Shown: positions 25,281-34,768, counted from the stretch's first letter. The stretch: DNA of 64,000 bases from JAAYPI01 sp036734385 (GCA_036734385.1 DAIMYQ010000002.1:62001-126000); one strand, 5' to 3'. Numbers and translations are program-made. Notes: generated by a model from the sequence alone, not told the origin.

Positions 25281-26633
25281 TTGAAAGAATCAACTAGTAA
25301 TTTAGGAGTAGAAAAAATAGGCAAATTACTTTTACAGTACTCTGTTCCAGCAATTGTCGCAACTGCAGCTGCCTCTATTTATAATATTATTGATAGAATC
25401 TTTATCGGACAAGGTGTAGGAGCACTAGCGATTTCAGGATTGGCAATAACTTTTCCATTGATGAACATCACGGCTGCTTTTGGTGCCATGGTTGGTGTTG
25501 GTGCAAGTTCCATGGTTTCTATAAGACTCGGACAAAACAACAAGCAAAGTGCAACACAAATCTTGGGCAATGCTCTTATGCTAAATGTCATTTTAGGCAT
25601 TGCCGTTTCTATCATCACTCTTATTTTTCTTGACCCTATTCTTTTTGCCCTTGGAGCTAGTGATAATACACTGTCCTACGCAAAAGAATTCATGGAAATT
25701 ATTTTATTGGGGAATGTTTTTTGCCAAGTTTACCTTGGTCTTAATAGTATCATGCGAGCATCGGGTTATCCAACCAAAGCTATGATTACCTCCCTTGTCA
25801 CAGTAGTTATCAATGCTATTCTTGCTCCTTTATTTATTTTTGTTTTTAAATGGGGAATTCGCGGAGCTGCTTTGGCTACTGTCTGTGCACAGATTGCAGG
25901 ATCTTTGCTGGTTATACTTCACTTTACAAGAAAAAACAGTTTTCTAAGATTTCTTCCGGGATGTCTAAAATTAAAAATTGAAATTATCAAAGATATTATT
26001 TCAATTGGCATGTCAAATTTTCTTATGCTAATAGCCGGTAGTGCCGTTATTTCTATTATAAATCTTAGTCTTAGTAAATACGGAGGAGATTACGCAGTCG
26101 GTGCATATGGCATCATCAATAGCATAGGAAACCTTGGGGTAATGATTGTAATTGGATTTAATCAGGGAATGCAACCTATAGTCGGGTACAACTACGGAGC
26201 TTGCAATATAGCTCGTGTTATTAGGGCATTCCGATTAACGATTCTATTTGCAACATGCGTTACTTCTTGTTTATTTTTATTGGCAGAAATCTTTCCATCG
26301 GCAATTGCATCGGCTTTTACAACAGACAACAAACTCATTGAGTTAACAACCATAGGAATGCGACTAAATCTATTAATGTTTTATATTGTTGGTTTTCAAA
26401 TGGTTACATCAAACTTTTTCCAGTCTATCGGAAAGGCAAAAATATCTATTTTTCTTTCAGTTTCCAGGCAGGTTTTGTTTCTTATTCCGGCTCTATTGAT
26501 TCTGCCTCATTTTTTTGGATTAAACGGAGTTTGGCTTGGATCTCCTACAGCAGACATTACGTCGTCTATTCTGACATTTATTGTGTTAAAATGGCAAATA
26601 AAAAAAATTAAAACAAGTATTCCGCTTCAATAA
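25281..26633 (+). CDS. MATE-family efflux transporter
   Basis: A 450-residue multidrug and toxin extrusion protein with about 12 membrane helices in two homologous bundles. Typical blocks are IYNIIDRIFIGQGVGALAISG near the start, FGAMVGVGASSMVSIRLG, and NQGMQPIVGYNYGA in the second half. MATE proteins export cationic compounds against an H+ or Na+ gradient across the inner membrane. The start appears to be TTG at 25281 (KESTSNLGVEKIGKLL), since the next in-frame Met would remove the first helix. It lies 33 bases after the frameshifted outer-membrane gene. Confidence 0.92.
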   Translation: MKESTSNLGVEKIGKLLLQYSVPAIVATAAASIYNIIDRIFIGQGVGALAISGLAITFPLMNITAAFGAMVGVGASSMVSIRLGQNNKQSATQILGNALMLNVILGIAVSIITLIFLDPILFALGASDNTLSYAKEFMEIILLGNVFCQVYLGLNSIMRASGYPTKAMITSLVTVVINAILAPLFIFVFKWGIRGAALATVCAQIAGSLLVILHFTRKNSFLRFLPGCLKLKIEIIKDIISIGMSNFLMLIAGSAVISIINLSLSKYGGDYAVGAYGIINSIGNLGVMIVIGFNQGMQPIVGYNYGACNIARVIRAFRLTILFATCVTSCLFLLAEIFPSAIASAFTTDNKLIELTTIGMRLNLLMFYIVGFQMVTSNFFQSIGKAKISIFLSVSRQVLFLIPALLILPHFFGLNGVWLGSPTADITSSILTFIVLKWQIKKIKTSIPLQ

Positions 26634-26663
26634 AATAGAGAATTAAAAGTACAAAAACAGTTT

Positions 26664-27263
26664 TTACTGAAAAAGCAGTGAAACGCCCTCTATTTTATGT
26701 AAGTTCTCTTTTAATTGTTCGACGAAAGATTCACGGACTTTGAATGACATAAAGCATTTTATATCGAGATGCTGAGAGGTTATGGTTAGCGAATTTTCTT
26801 TAACAATACGCATAACATCATTCATTCTTTCGTAACTAAATTGTATTGCTATGTTGCTCTCCACCAAACGTGAAACAATCTTATTATTTTGTATGGCATC
26901 AGCAGCAGCCTCTCTATAAGCAATGACTAAACCTCCGGTTCCTAAAAGTATTCCCCCAAAATACCGAACAACAACGACCAACACATTTGTAAGATCTTTG
27001 GAATTAATCTGTCCCAAAATTGGTTTGCCGGCAGTTCCAGAAGGTTCTCCGTCATCATTACTACGAAAAACCGTTCCATTCTTTCCCAACACATAAGCAT
27101 AACAAATATGCCTTGCATCGTAATAGTTTTTTTTTAAAACTTGAAGTTTGGCTTTTACATCTTCTGTGGAAGAAACCGGCATAGCAAAAGAAAGAAACCT
27201 ACTTCCTTTCTCTTTATACAAACCTTGAGAATCTTCAGCTAACGTTAAAAAAGTATCTTGCAC
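26664..27263 (-). CDS. YigZ/IMPACT-family protein
   Basis: A 199-residue protein of the YigZ/UPF0029 (IMPACT) family. The N-terminal domain has KEKGSRFLSFAMPV and DARHICYAYVLG, the family motif DDGEPSGTAGKPIL, and VVRYFGGILLGTGGL. The C-terminal ferredoxin-like domain (about 135-199) is weaker. In eukaryotes IMPACT acts on Gcn1-Gcn2 translation control; the bacterial role is uncertain, perhaps related to ribosomes or elongation factors. It is convergent with the MATE gene and divergent from dapL. Confidence 0.9.
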   Translation of the reverse strand: MQDTFLTLAEDSQGLYKEKGSRFLSFAMPVSSTEDVKAKLQVLKKNYYDARHICYAYVLGKNGTVFRSNDDGEPSGTAGKPILGQINSKDLTNVLVVVVRYFGGILLGTGGLVIAYREAAADAIQNNKIVSRLVESNIAIQFSYERMNDVMRIVKENSLTITSQHLDIKCFMSFKVRESFVEQLKENLHKIEGVSLLFQ

Positions 27264-27287
27264 AACAAAAATTTAACTTATAATGAA

Positions 27288-27295
27288 CAAAAGTA
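27288..27295 (-). promoter_or_regulatory. Candidate -7 box for the YigZ-family gene
   Basis: Reads TACTTTTG on the minus strand, 24 bases upstream of the start. A TTTG on the same strand at 27308-27311 is 12 bases away. Confidence 0.45.
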
Positions 27296-27373
27296 CAATT
27301 TTCGATTCAAAGAAGTCTTTCCTATCTTGTTTTTTTTTATCTTCGCAATATAAAGTCGATGCTATAATAAAAT

Positions 27374-28606
27374 ATGGTTCTAATTAACGAAAATTATCTA
27401 AAACTTCCTGAAAACTACTTGTTCACAGAAATTGAGCAACGAATAAATGCTTTTAACATTGTACATCCGAACACAAAGGTAGTACGCTTAGGCTTAGGAG
27501 ATGTTTCTTTGCCATTGCCGGAAGAAGTCGTACTTGCAATGGAGAATGCCGTTAGAGAAATGGGTGATATAAAAACATTTCGGGGATATGGTCCAGAAAC
27601 CGGTTATCAATTTCTCATAGAAAAAATTATTAAGCATGACTATAACGCAAGAGGCATCTCATTAGAACAAGACGAAGTATTTATTGGAGACGGCTCTAAA
27701 TCGGACGTAGGAAATATCGGACATATTTTTGGCAGGGATAATATTATCGGAATTACAGACCCTGTATATCCTGTGTACGAAAATGCTGCGATAATGGGTG
27801 GACGTTCCGGAAATCTGACTGAGCAAAATATTTGGAGTAACATTGTGTATATTCCTTGTACAAGCGAAAACAATTTTGTTCCTGAACTGCCCAAGGAGAA
27901 AGTAGATATGATTTACCTATGCTACCCGAACAATCCTACCGGAGTGGCTCTCAACAAGACAGAACTAAAAAAGTGGATAGACTATGCAACTGAAAATCAA
28001 ACGATTATAATATACGATGGTGCTTATGCATCATACATTACTGAAAATGATATTCCTCACTCTATTTATGAAATAAAAGGAGCTAAAAAAGTAGCTATCG
28101 AAATTCGAAGTTATTCTAAAACAGCCGGATTTACAGGTTTACGTTGTTCGTATACCATTGTTCCTAAAGAGCTCACAGGTTATACCTTGTTTGGAGAAAA
28201 AGTAGGAATAAATAAGTTATGGAAAAGACGTGCTACTACTTATTACAATGGAACATCATATATTGTTCAAAGAGGTGCAGAAGCTACCTATTCGCCTAAA
28301 GGCAAGAAGCAATTACAAAAAAACATAGAATATTACCTTACTAATGCCTCCATTATACGGAATGAACTTATCAACTTAGGATTTGAAGTATATGGTGGCA
28401 TAAATGCTCCACATATTTGGATAAAAATTCCAAACGAGGTTCCTTCTTGGAAATTTTTCCACCAATTATTATACGAAGCAAATATTGTAGGGACACCTGG
28501 AGCAGGATTTGGTCCTTCGGGTGAAGGTTATTTCCGGTTTACAGGTTTCAGCAGTCGAGAAGACACTATTGAAGCCATGGAAAGGATGAAGTCTTGGAAA
28601 AAATAA
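27374..28606 (+). CDS. dapL: LL-diaminopimelate aminotransferase
   Basis: A 410-residue PLP enzyme of aminotransferase class I/II. DapL converts tetrahydrodipicolinate to LL-diaminopimelate in one step, giving lysine and the meso-DAP of peptidoglycan. Signature regions are NENYLKLPENYLFTEIEQR, RLGLGDVSLPLP, CYPNNPTGVAL, YDGAYASYI, and the PLP-lysine block RSYSKTAGFTGLRCSY, where the Lys forms the Schiff base. Its presence suggests the aminotransferase variant of the lysine pathway, as in many Bacteroidota. It is a single gene in a divergent pair with the YigZ gene; only a poor -7-like element (TATCTTCG, 27338-27345) is seen. Confidence 0.94.
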   Translation: MVLINENYLKLPENYLFTEIEQRINAFNIVHPNTKVVRLGLGDVSLPLPEEVVLAMENAVREMGDIKTFRGYGPETGYQFLIEKIIKHDYNARGISLEQDEVFIGDGSKSDVGNIGHIFGRDNIIGITDPVYPVYENAAIMGGRSGNLTEQNIWSNIVYIPCTSENNFVPELPKEKVDMIYLCYPNNPTGVALNKTELKKWIDYATENQTIIIYDGAYASYITENDIPHSIYEIKGAKKVAIEIRSYSKTAGFTGLRCSYTIVPKELTGYTLFGEKVGINKLWKRRATTYYNGTSYIVQRGAEATYSPKGKKQLQKNIEYYLTNASIIRNELINLGFEVYGGINAPHIWIKIPNEVPSWKFFHQLLYEANIVGTPGAGFGPSGEGYFRFTGFSSREDTIEAMERMKSWKK

Positions 28607-28702
28607 CACGTTCTTTTCACCCCCTATCAAATCCTTTCTTCAAAAAACCTATTTGAAACGTAAATGGAGAATTGCACGCTTCTCAATACGCCAAGATTTT
28701 AT

Positions 28703-28710
28703 TACCTTTG
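28703..28710 (+). promoter_or_regulatory. Candidate -7 box for the ABC-F gene
   Basis: TACCTTTG, 26 bases before the start codon. No -33 element at the expected distance. Confidence 0.45.
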
Positions 28711-28736
28711 TGCCCTCAAAACCAAATTAAAAACGC

Positions 28737-30377
28737 ATGATTTTAGCAGAAGGATTAACGGTAGAGTTTGGAGGCACTACCCTATTTGAAAATATTTCTT
28801 TTGTAGTAAACGAAAAAGACAGGATTGCCTTGATGGGCAAAAATGGAGCCGGCAAATCGACTCTACTTAAAATTTTAGCCGGCGTTCGCGAAGCATCACG
28901 CGGAAAAGTGACCATCCCTAAAGATTTCCAGGTAGCTTATTTACCTCAACATTTAATAACAGAAGACTCTCGTACGGTATTTGAAGAAGCGGCTCAGGCA
29001 TTTTCTAGCATCTTTGAAATGGAGAAAAAAATCAATGAACTAAATGAGCAACTTGCCACAAGAACAGACTATGAGAGTGACAGTTATATGCAAGTAATCG
29101 AGGAGGTTTCGGCTCTCAGTGAAAAATTCTATAGTATTGAAGAAATCAATTATGATGGAGAAATAGAAAAAATCTTACTTGGATTAGGTTTTGTTCGCAG
29201 CGATTTCGCCCGAAAAACCAGCGAATTTAGCGGAGGCTGGCGTATGCGTATCGAATTGGCAAAAATTCTATTGCGTAATCCAAATGCTATTTTGTTAGAC
29301 GAACCAACAAACCACCTAGACATTGAATCTATTCAATGGCTCGAAAACTTTCTTATTCAAAGCGATAAAGCCGTTATCGTTATTTCACACGATAGAGCTT
29401 TTGTTGATAACATTACCAATCGTACTATTGAAGTAACAATGGGACAAATTTACGATTATAAAGCGACGTATTCTCACTACCTTGAGTTACGCAAAGAAAG
29501 ACGCCAACAGCAACAAAAACAGTTTGAAGATCAACAAAAAATGATTGCTGAAACCACCGAATTTATCGAACGATTTAAAGGCACTTACTCAAAAACATTA
29601 CAGGTACAATCGCGTGTAAAGATGTTAGAAAAACTACAAATTATTGAAGTAGATGAAGAAGACACATCTGCTCTACGACTTAAATTTCCACCATCACCAC
29701 GCTCAGGGAACTATCCTGTAATAGCAGAAAATCTAAGTAAAAAATACGATGAAAAACAGATTTTCAAAAACGTCAATTTTATGATTCATCGAGGTGAAAA
29801 AATAGCTTTTGTAGGTAAAAATGGCGAAGGAAAATCTACTTTGGTGAAATGTATCATGAATGAAATTGATTTTGATGGCAACCTTACACTCGGTCACAAC
29901 GTAAAAATTGGCTATTTTGCCCAAAACCAAGCCTCTCTATTGGACGAGAACTTAACTGTTTTCCAAACCATTGATGATATTGCCATTGGTGACATTCGAA
30001 CGAAAATACGAGATATTTTGGGTGCTTTTATGTTTGGCAGAGAGGAATCTGAAAAAAAAGTAAAAGTTCTTTCCGGAGGAGAACGTACACGTTTGGCAAT
30101 GATCAAACTTCTGCTGGAACCTGTTAACCTACTAATATTGGACGAACCAACCAATCACCTCGATTTAAAAACAAAAGACATTTTAAAACAAGCCCTCATC
30201 GATTTTGATGGTACACTCATCGTTGTATCACACGACCGTGATTTCTTAAATGGCTTAGTTACAAAAGTATATGAATTTGGCAACCAAAAAGTGATAGAAC
30301 ATCATGAAGGCATTTACGAATTTTTGGAAAAGAAGAAACTAGACAACTTAAAAGAATTGGAACGTTCAACAAAATAG
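28737..30377 (+). CDS. ABC-F family ATPase
   Basis: A 546-residue soluble protein with two ABC ATPase domains and no membrane segments, so an ABC-F factor and not a transporter. Domain 1 has Walker A GKNGAGKSTLL, signature SGGWRMRIELAKIL and Walker B LLDEPTNHLD. Domain 2 has GKNGEGKSTLV, LSGGERTRLAMIKLL and LILDEPTNHLD. The linker (about 245-320, rich in Gln, Arg and Lys) is the P-site tRNA interaction motif region. ABC-F proteins bind the ribosomal E site to rescue or regulate translation, and some give antibiotic resistance. This looks like a housekeeping member. It is convergent with lpxB, with 3 bases between stops. Confidence 0.93.
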   Translation: MILAEGLTVEFGGTTLFENISFVVNEKDRIALMGKNGAGKSTLLKILAGVREASRGKVTIPKDFQVAYLPQHLITEDSRTVFEEAAQAFSSIFEMEKKINELNEQLATRTDYESDSYMQVIEEVSALSEKFYSIEEINYDGEIEKILLGLGFVRSDFARKTSEFSGGWRMRIELAKILLRNPNAILLDEPTNHLDIESIQWLENFLIQSDKAVIVISHDRAFVDNITNRTIEVTMGQIYDYKATYSHYLELRKERRQQQQKQFEDQQKMIAETTEFIERFKGTYSKTLQVQSRVKMLEKLQIIEVDEEDTSALRLKFPPSPRSGNYPVIAENLSKKYDEKQIFKNVNFMIHRGEKIAFVGKNGEGKSTLVKCIMNEIDFDGNLTLGHNVKIGYFAQNQASLLDENLTVFQTIDDIAIGDIRTKIRDILGAFMFGREESEKKVKVLSGGERTRLAMIKLLLEPVNLLILDEPTNHLDLKTKDILKQALIDFDGTLIVVSHDRDFLNGLVTKVYEFGNQKVIEHHEGIYEFLEKKKLDNLKELERSTK

Positions 30378-30380
30378 ATT

Positions 30381-31523
30381 CTATTTATCTGACTGTAAGT
30401 TTTTTATCATCAAATCAGCAGCAGTATCAGAAGCTACAGTATTGCCGAGATTTTTTTCAATTTCGGTGTATTCGTTCAGAATATTGTTTCTGTATTCCGC
30501 ATCGTAAATAAGGCGACTCAATTCTTTTTGCACGTTCTTCGCAGTAAAATTATAGGCTAAAAGCTCTTTTACAACTTCCTTTTGAGCTATAATATTGACC
30601 AAAGAAACAAATCTGGTTTTTAATACATGTTTAACAAAAGGATAAAACAATCTACCCATAAACATTTGATAGCATACTACTTGTGGAACATGAAACAAAG
30701 CCGTTTCCAGAGTTGCCGTACCTGAGTTTACCAAGGCAAAGTCGGCTTGTTGAAGTAATTCGTACGTTTTCCCATAGACGATAGAAACGTTCCTGTCCCC
30801 CACTATATCAGTGTAAATTTCAGGCGACATACTTGCCGTTCCAGCTATAACGAATTGATATTCAGCTTGGAACAATGAAAAATCGATATTCATAAAAATG
30901 GGAAGGGTGCTAACAATTTCTTGTTTTCTGCTACCGGCTAACAACACCACAATCTTTTTATCCGACAAATTATTTTGTTGCAAAAAATCACTACGCAACT
31001 CACCTTTACAAATACGTTGATTAACCGACTGAACCGAAGGATTTCCAACATAATTTACCTTATAATTATGTTTTGCATAAAAGTTCGATTCAAAAGGAAA
31101 AATCGTATATACGTTGTCGACATATCGTTTGATTGCTTTGATGCGATGTTCTTTCCAAGCCCAAATTTTGGGAGGAATGTAGTAAAAAACAGGAATCGTC
31201 ATTTTTGTCTTGACAAACTTAGCTATTTTCAGGTTAAACCCTGCATAGTCAATTAAAATGACAACATCAGGTGCGTAAGAAATAATATCATCTTTACAAA
31301 ATCTCAAATTATGCAGAATAGTGCGAGAATTAAGAATGACATTAACAAAGCCCATGAAGGCCATTTCCCTATAATGTTTTACCAAATTCCGACCTTCTTT
31401 TTGCATCAAATCACCTCCAAAGAAGCGAAACTCCGCCTTTTCGTCCTTTTTTTTAAGTGATTTAATCAAATTTGACCCATGTAAATCGCCGGATGCCTCT
31501 CCAGCAATAATATAGTATTTCAT
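30381..31523 (-). CDS. lpxB: Lipid-A-disaccharide synthase
   Basis: A 380-residue family 19 glycosyltransferase that joins UDP-diacylglucosamine and lipid X to form the lipid A disaccharide. The N-terminal motif is GEASGDLHGSNLI (8-20). FRFFGGDLMQKEG, YYIPPKIWAWKEHR and the C-terminal UDP-binding region with LVNSGTATLETALFHVPQVV are family blocks. It acts at the inner face of the cytoplasmic membrane. It is the last gene of a minus-strand operon (surE, small membrane protein, lpxB), starting 17 bases after the small protein's stop. Confidence 0.95.
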   Translation of the reverse strand: MKYYIIAGEASGDLHGSNLIKSLKKKDEKAEFRFFGGDLMQKEGRNLVKHYREMAFMGFVNVILNSRTILHNLRFCKDDIISYAPDVVILIDYAGFNLKIAKFVKTKMTIPVFYYIPPKIWAWKEHRIKAIKRYVDNVYTIFPFESNFYAKHNYKVNYVGNPSVQSVNQRICKGELRSDFLQQNNLSDKKIVVLLAGSRKQEIVSTLPIFMNIDFSLFQAEYQFVIAGTASMSPEIYTDIVGDRNVSIVYGKTYELLQQADFALVNSGTATLETALFHVPQVVCYQMFMGRLFYPFVKHVLKTRFVSLVNIIAQKEVVKELLAYNFTAKNVQKELSRLIYDAEYRNNILNEYTEIEKNLGNTVASDTAADLMIKNLQSDK

Positions 31524-31540
31524 TCGAGAATTATTTTAGC

Positions 31541-31828
31541 TCAAAAATTTAAAAATAAAAGACATAAGAAAGGAAACAAACCTAAGAAAGCTCCACTACA
31601 AGCTTTCCAACGTTCCATTTTGTAAGCAACAAAAAGTATAATTAAGTCGGGCAGCGAACAAAAGAGAATGTATTGTTGCATCAAATGAGTACCAAAAAAC
31701 TCCTTTAGGCTTGCCCAAAAAGATAAATCACCCGTATATAAATGCCCCCATGTAAATAAGAAGATAATTATAGGCAAAAGTAACGCAGGAATAAATCCCC
31801 AAAAAAAATTATTATACTTTAGTTTCAT
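31541..31828 (-). CDS. Small three-helix membrane protein between surE and lpxB
   Basis: A 95-residue protein with three hydrophobic segments (about 8-28, 50-68 and 78-95). I do not recognise a named family. It overlaps the end of surE by 17 bases and precedes lpxB by 17 bases, so it is translated within the same transcript. Small membrane proteins at this position occur in other Bacteroidota. A link to lipid A is inferred from location only. Confidence 0.7.
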   Translation of the reverse strand: MKLKYNNFFWGFIPALLLPIIIFLFTWGHLYTGDLSFWASLKEFFGTHLMQQYILFCSLPDLIILFVAYKMERWKACSGAFLGLFPFLCLLFLNF

Positions 31829-32585
31829 AATTCCATTTTTTCAAGTTTGAAAGAGCGTGATAATCTGTCAAATCCACTTTGCACGGGACTACCGAAACAT
31901 ATCCTTGTTCGAGGGCAGCTTCATCGGTATCATCTGCATTAGGTTCTTTATTTTCTAAAAATCCGGTTAACCAATAATAATTATTTCCCGCAGGGTCTTC
32001 TCTTTGAACAAACCGTTCAGTCCATTTTGCATCAGCCTGCCTACATAAACGTAATCCTTTTATGTTTTTCACAGCAGGAACATTTACATTTAAGCAAACC
32101 CCATTGGGCAAACTTTCTTTTAGCACTTTGCCCGAAAGCATTGTAGCAAATTCCATAGCAAAAGTAAAGTCGGCACGCGGATCGAAATCGCAAAGCGAAA
32201 AAGCGAGCGAAGAAATACCTGCTCTACATCCCTCAAAAGCAGCTCCCATCGTTCCCGAATACATTACACTAGCTGACGAATTTGAACCGTGATTAATACC
32301 AGAAACCAGTAAATCGGGCTTTTGTTCCAAAATATGACATAATGCTATTTTTACACAATCTGTAGGAGTTCCATTACAACGGTAGACCGTGAGTCCTTCT
32401 TTCTCCAAATGTTTCCAAAAACGTAAAGGAGAATTGACCGTTATAGCGTTTGATTGAGCCGACCGGGGACCATCAGGAGCAACGACCACTACTTCTCCCA
32501 AAGGAAAAACAGCCTCAATAAGACACTGTATACCACGAGCTTCTACACCATCATCATTGGTTACTAATATTAAAGGTCTTTTCAT
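31812..32585 (-). CDS. surE: 5'/3'-nucleotidase SurE
   Basis: A 257-residue metal-dependent phosphatase that removes phosphate from nucleoside 5'- and 3'-monophosphates and possibly short polyphosphates. The N-terminal metal-binding Asp-Asp pair is in LVTNDDGVEARGI, Ser and Asn ligands are in GPRSAQSNAITV and SGINHGSNSSASV, and the C-terminal arm follows. It is linked to stationary survival in other bacteria. It starts 3 bases after the CotH gene stop, so it is probably cotranscribed with it. Confidence 0.95.
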   Translation of the reverse strand: MKRPLILVTNDDGVEARGIQCLIEAVFPLGEVVVVAPDGPRSAQSNAITVNSPLRFWKHLEKEGLTVYRCNGTPTDCVKIALCHILEQKPDLLVSGINHGSNSSASVMYSGTMGAAFEGCRAGISSLAFSLCDFDPRADFTFAMEFATMLSGKVLKESLPNGVCLNVNVPAVKNIKGLRLCRQADAKWTERFVQREDPAGNNYYWLTGFLENKEPNADDTDEAALEQGYVSVVPCKVDLTDYHALSNLKKWNYETKV

Positions 32586-32588
32586 TCC

Positions 32589-34160
32589 TTACCAAGTAAT
32601 GCATTTAATTTTTGTTTTGAAAAAATTAGCATTTCCATCACTACCACCGGCATCATTACCCGATTTTAAGCGATAAAAATCACAGTTACTCCAAGATGCA
32701 GGTTTATCTTGGATAGTCATGTCTTCGCCGGTATCATTCGAAACATAATTTGCTATCAAAGCCTGCCACTTATTAATGCGTGCTAAACTCTTATCCGCAT
32801 CAAAATAATCATTGCCAGAATTAGCCAATTCTTTTAAATAAGCTTTATATTGATTTTCAAATACCGCAATAGAAAGAACTTTCTTAATGAGTAACCTTTC
32901 ATCACTACGATATCCCCAATTTAGCAAATCTTGCGTTCCAGAATTGTGAAGGATGGCTGAAGTTCCCAAGGTATTGTCGTAATCGTAAGGGATAAAATAA
33001 AACTTGCCATTAGTATCAAAGTAAAAAAAGAAGTTGTTCTTATTAACCCAATAATCGTCCCACATTCCTACCATCACATTGACCGCTATAGCTCTAAGGA
33101 ACAAATCCACATCCATGTGGGCTTCCAAATAAGTTTTCAAATCTGTAGAACCATCTGTCAAAGATTTCATGCCACTTACAAATGATGTTAATTGCGTTTT
33201 AGCAGCAGCAAGACCTGTTTTTTTATTTGTTTTAAGGTCATATACATAAAATTGACTGGTACTTTCAGACAAAGTAACATTTTCTATTCCCATTTGGTCA
33301 TTAGAAATATCTCTTAAATCAGCACCATAACTTGCTTTCCATAAATTTCCATTATCATTTGGAAAATTACCTTGTAATACACGATACTTCAGATAGTCAC
33401 TATTTGGAGACTCAATCAAGGCATACACACCAAAATAAGCAGGACGTGCATCACCTTCAATATTGATTGTTAAACGTGTATAGCTAGCACGGGGGGCACT
33501 CCAAACTCCAAATTTTTTAAACAAATCGTAACAATATACTTCACGACAATACGCTGGATCATCTTTAAACCATTTTAAGATAATTCTATCTGTGTTATAA
33601 ATAGATTGACCATCCTTATACTCTGAAAATTGTACTGCAAAATGAGCATGATGCCAATCAGCATTAGTTGTTGAGTGCAAATCTCCTTTAGAACCTTCAG
33701 GTCTTTTTACACTTGAATTTCCTCTTATGCGAATACCCACGCTATCTAATTCTACTGTTTTTCCATTTTTAGTAAATGCAAAATGGGCAGGTATCATTTC
33801 TTCATTTTGGTCATACTTATCAAAATTGGTTAAAAGCGTATTCCAATCTTTTAATTTGACATCAAAACGAATTTCCGGCAAAGCGGTAATATCAAAAAGA
33901 TAGTTACTACTGTCCTTTCCCAATTCTATACTGTCAACAGAAGCAATAGAAATAACTTGCTTACTGCCATTCGTTCTATTAATTGTAAAAGTTGTATATT
34001 GATCGGATGTGGCATTTTCCTTTTGAAAAGTTAAACTATCTATCAATGAAGTAAACAAACGAACATCCGTAGCCGTATTATGATGAATATGGATTTTAGA
34101 TTGTGCAAATGAGGTTGAAATAAACGACAAGCACAACAGTGTAATGATTACTTTTTTCAT
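32589..34160 (-). CDS. Secreted CotH-family kinase-like protein
   Basis: A 523-residue exported protein with a signal peptide (MKKVIITLLCLSFISTSFAQ). Residues about 21-95 hold two short beta repeats of the type x-G...DSLTF and VDSIELG. The CotH domain (about 120-490) shows GIRIRGNSSVKRPEG, YFGVYALIE, WVNKNNFFFYFDTNGKFYF and the metal-type IPYDYDNTLG. CotH of Bacillus is an atypical secretory protein kinase, and Bacteroidota members are probably surface or periplasmic kinases or glycan-linked factors. No T9SS CTD is seen at its end. It overlaps the T9SS-CTD gene by 4 bases (ATGA). Confidence 0.87.
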   Translation of the reverse strand: MKKVIITLLCLSFISTSFAQSKIHIHHNTATDVRLFTSLIDSLTFQKENATSDQYTTFTINRTNGSKQVISIASVDSIELGKDSSNYLFDITALPEIRFDVKLKDWNTLLTNFDKYDQNEEMIPAHFAFTKNGKTVELDSVGIRIRGNSSVKRPEGSKGDLHSTTNADWHHAHFAVQFSEYKDGQSIYNTDRIILKWFKDDPAYCREVYCYDLFKKFGVWSAPRASYTRLTINIEGDARPAYFGVYALIESPNSDYLKYRVLQGNFPNDNGNLWKASYGADLRDISNDQMGIENVTLSESTSQFYVYDLKTNKKTGLAAAKTQLTSFVSGMKSLTDGSTDLKTYLEAHMDVDLFLRAIAVNVMVGMWDDYWVNKNNFFFYFDTNGKFYFIPYDYDNTLGTSAILHNSGTQDLLNWGYRSDERLLIKKVLSIAVFENQYKAYLKELANSGNDYFDADKSLARINKWQALIANYVSNDTGEDMTIQDKPASWSNCDFYRLKSGNDAGGSDGNANFFKTKIKCITW

Positions 34161-34636
34161 AGCTTTCTAAATTTATATACCTGATTATCTATCTTCAAAA
34201 GATAAAAACCATTCGATAAAGAACTTACATTAAAAGACTGAGTATCAATGTCGAGAATAACAGACATTACAAGCCTACCATCTATGTGATAAATCAGACA
34301 ATTCGTCGGTTTGGTAAACTGACTATTTACATACAATACATCTTTGGTCGGATTTGGGTAGATAAAAGATTGCTCCTTATTATCAAGGGTTTCATTGATT
34401 GCATTAGGCAAAACAGCGAAAGTCATCAGGCTAACAGTAGAAGATAAGTAAGGCAAATTCGATCCACTGGCGTAATTAAAAATAATATTATCTTCCGTGA
34501 AAGTTACATTTTTCAATGTATTCAGACCGATATTTTGAATACCGCCTGCTTTTGTTTTCAAAACTACGTGTGTTTGAGCTTGTAAACCCAAACAAATCAG
34601 TCCGAAAAAAAACAAAATACATAATTTTTGTTTCAT
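34157..34636 (-). CDS. Small T9SS C-terminal-sorting-domain protein
   Basis: A 159-residue exported protein: signal peptide (ending GLQAQ), a middle with two short beta repeats (KNVTFTEDN and STVSLMTF type), and a C-terminal type A sorting domain for type IX secretion (YPNPTKDVLYV, IYHIDGRLVMS, NVSSLSNGFYLLKI, YKFRKL). The sorting domain directs proteins across the outer membrane and to the cell surface. There is no room for a catalytic domain, so it may be an adaptor. It shares the N-terminal repeat style with CotH, whose start overlaps its stop. Confidence 0.85.
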   Translation of the reverse strand: MKQKLCILFFFGLICLGLQAQTHVVLKTKAGGIQNIGLNTLKNVTFTEDNIIFNYASGSNLPYLSSTVSLMTFAVLPNAINETLDNKEQSFIYPNPTKDVLYVNSQFTKPTNCLIYHIDGRLVMSVILDIDTQSFNVSSLSNGFYLLKIDNQVYKFRKL

Positions 34637-34665
34637 CGTAAATATTTTAAGGTTATGTTGTGGTA

Positions 34666-34673
34666 CAAATATA
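34666..34673 (-). promoter_or_regulatory. Candidate -7 box for the T9SS-CTD/cotH/surE/lpxB operon
   Basis: Reads TATATTTG on the minus strand, 29 bases upstream of the first gene's start. No -33 element is clear. Confidence 0.45.
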
Positions 34674-34748
34674 CTACCAAAAAAATGCTTTTTATCTTAA
34701 ATTTAAAGGAAATTGCACATTCAACTCCTCATTTCGTCACTACCGAGC

Positions 34749-34768
34749 AAAAAACGATTAAAAATCGT
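34749..34768 (-). terminator. Weak terminator after the ACT-domain gene
   Basis: ACGATT (34754-34759) pairs with AATCGT (34763-34768) around an AAA loop, and on the minus strand it is followed by T6. The stem has only 6 bp. It lies 63 bases beyond the ACT gene's stop. Confidence 0.4.
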
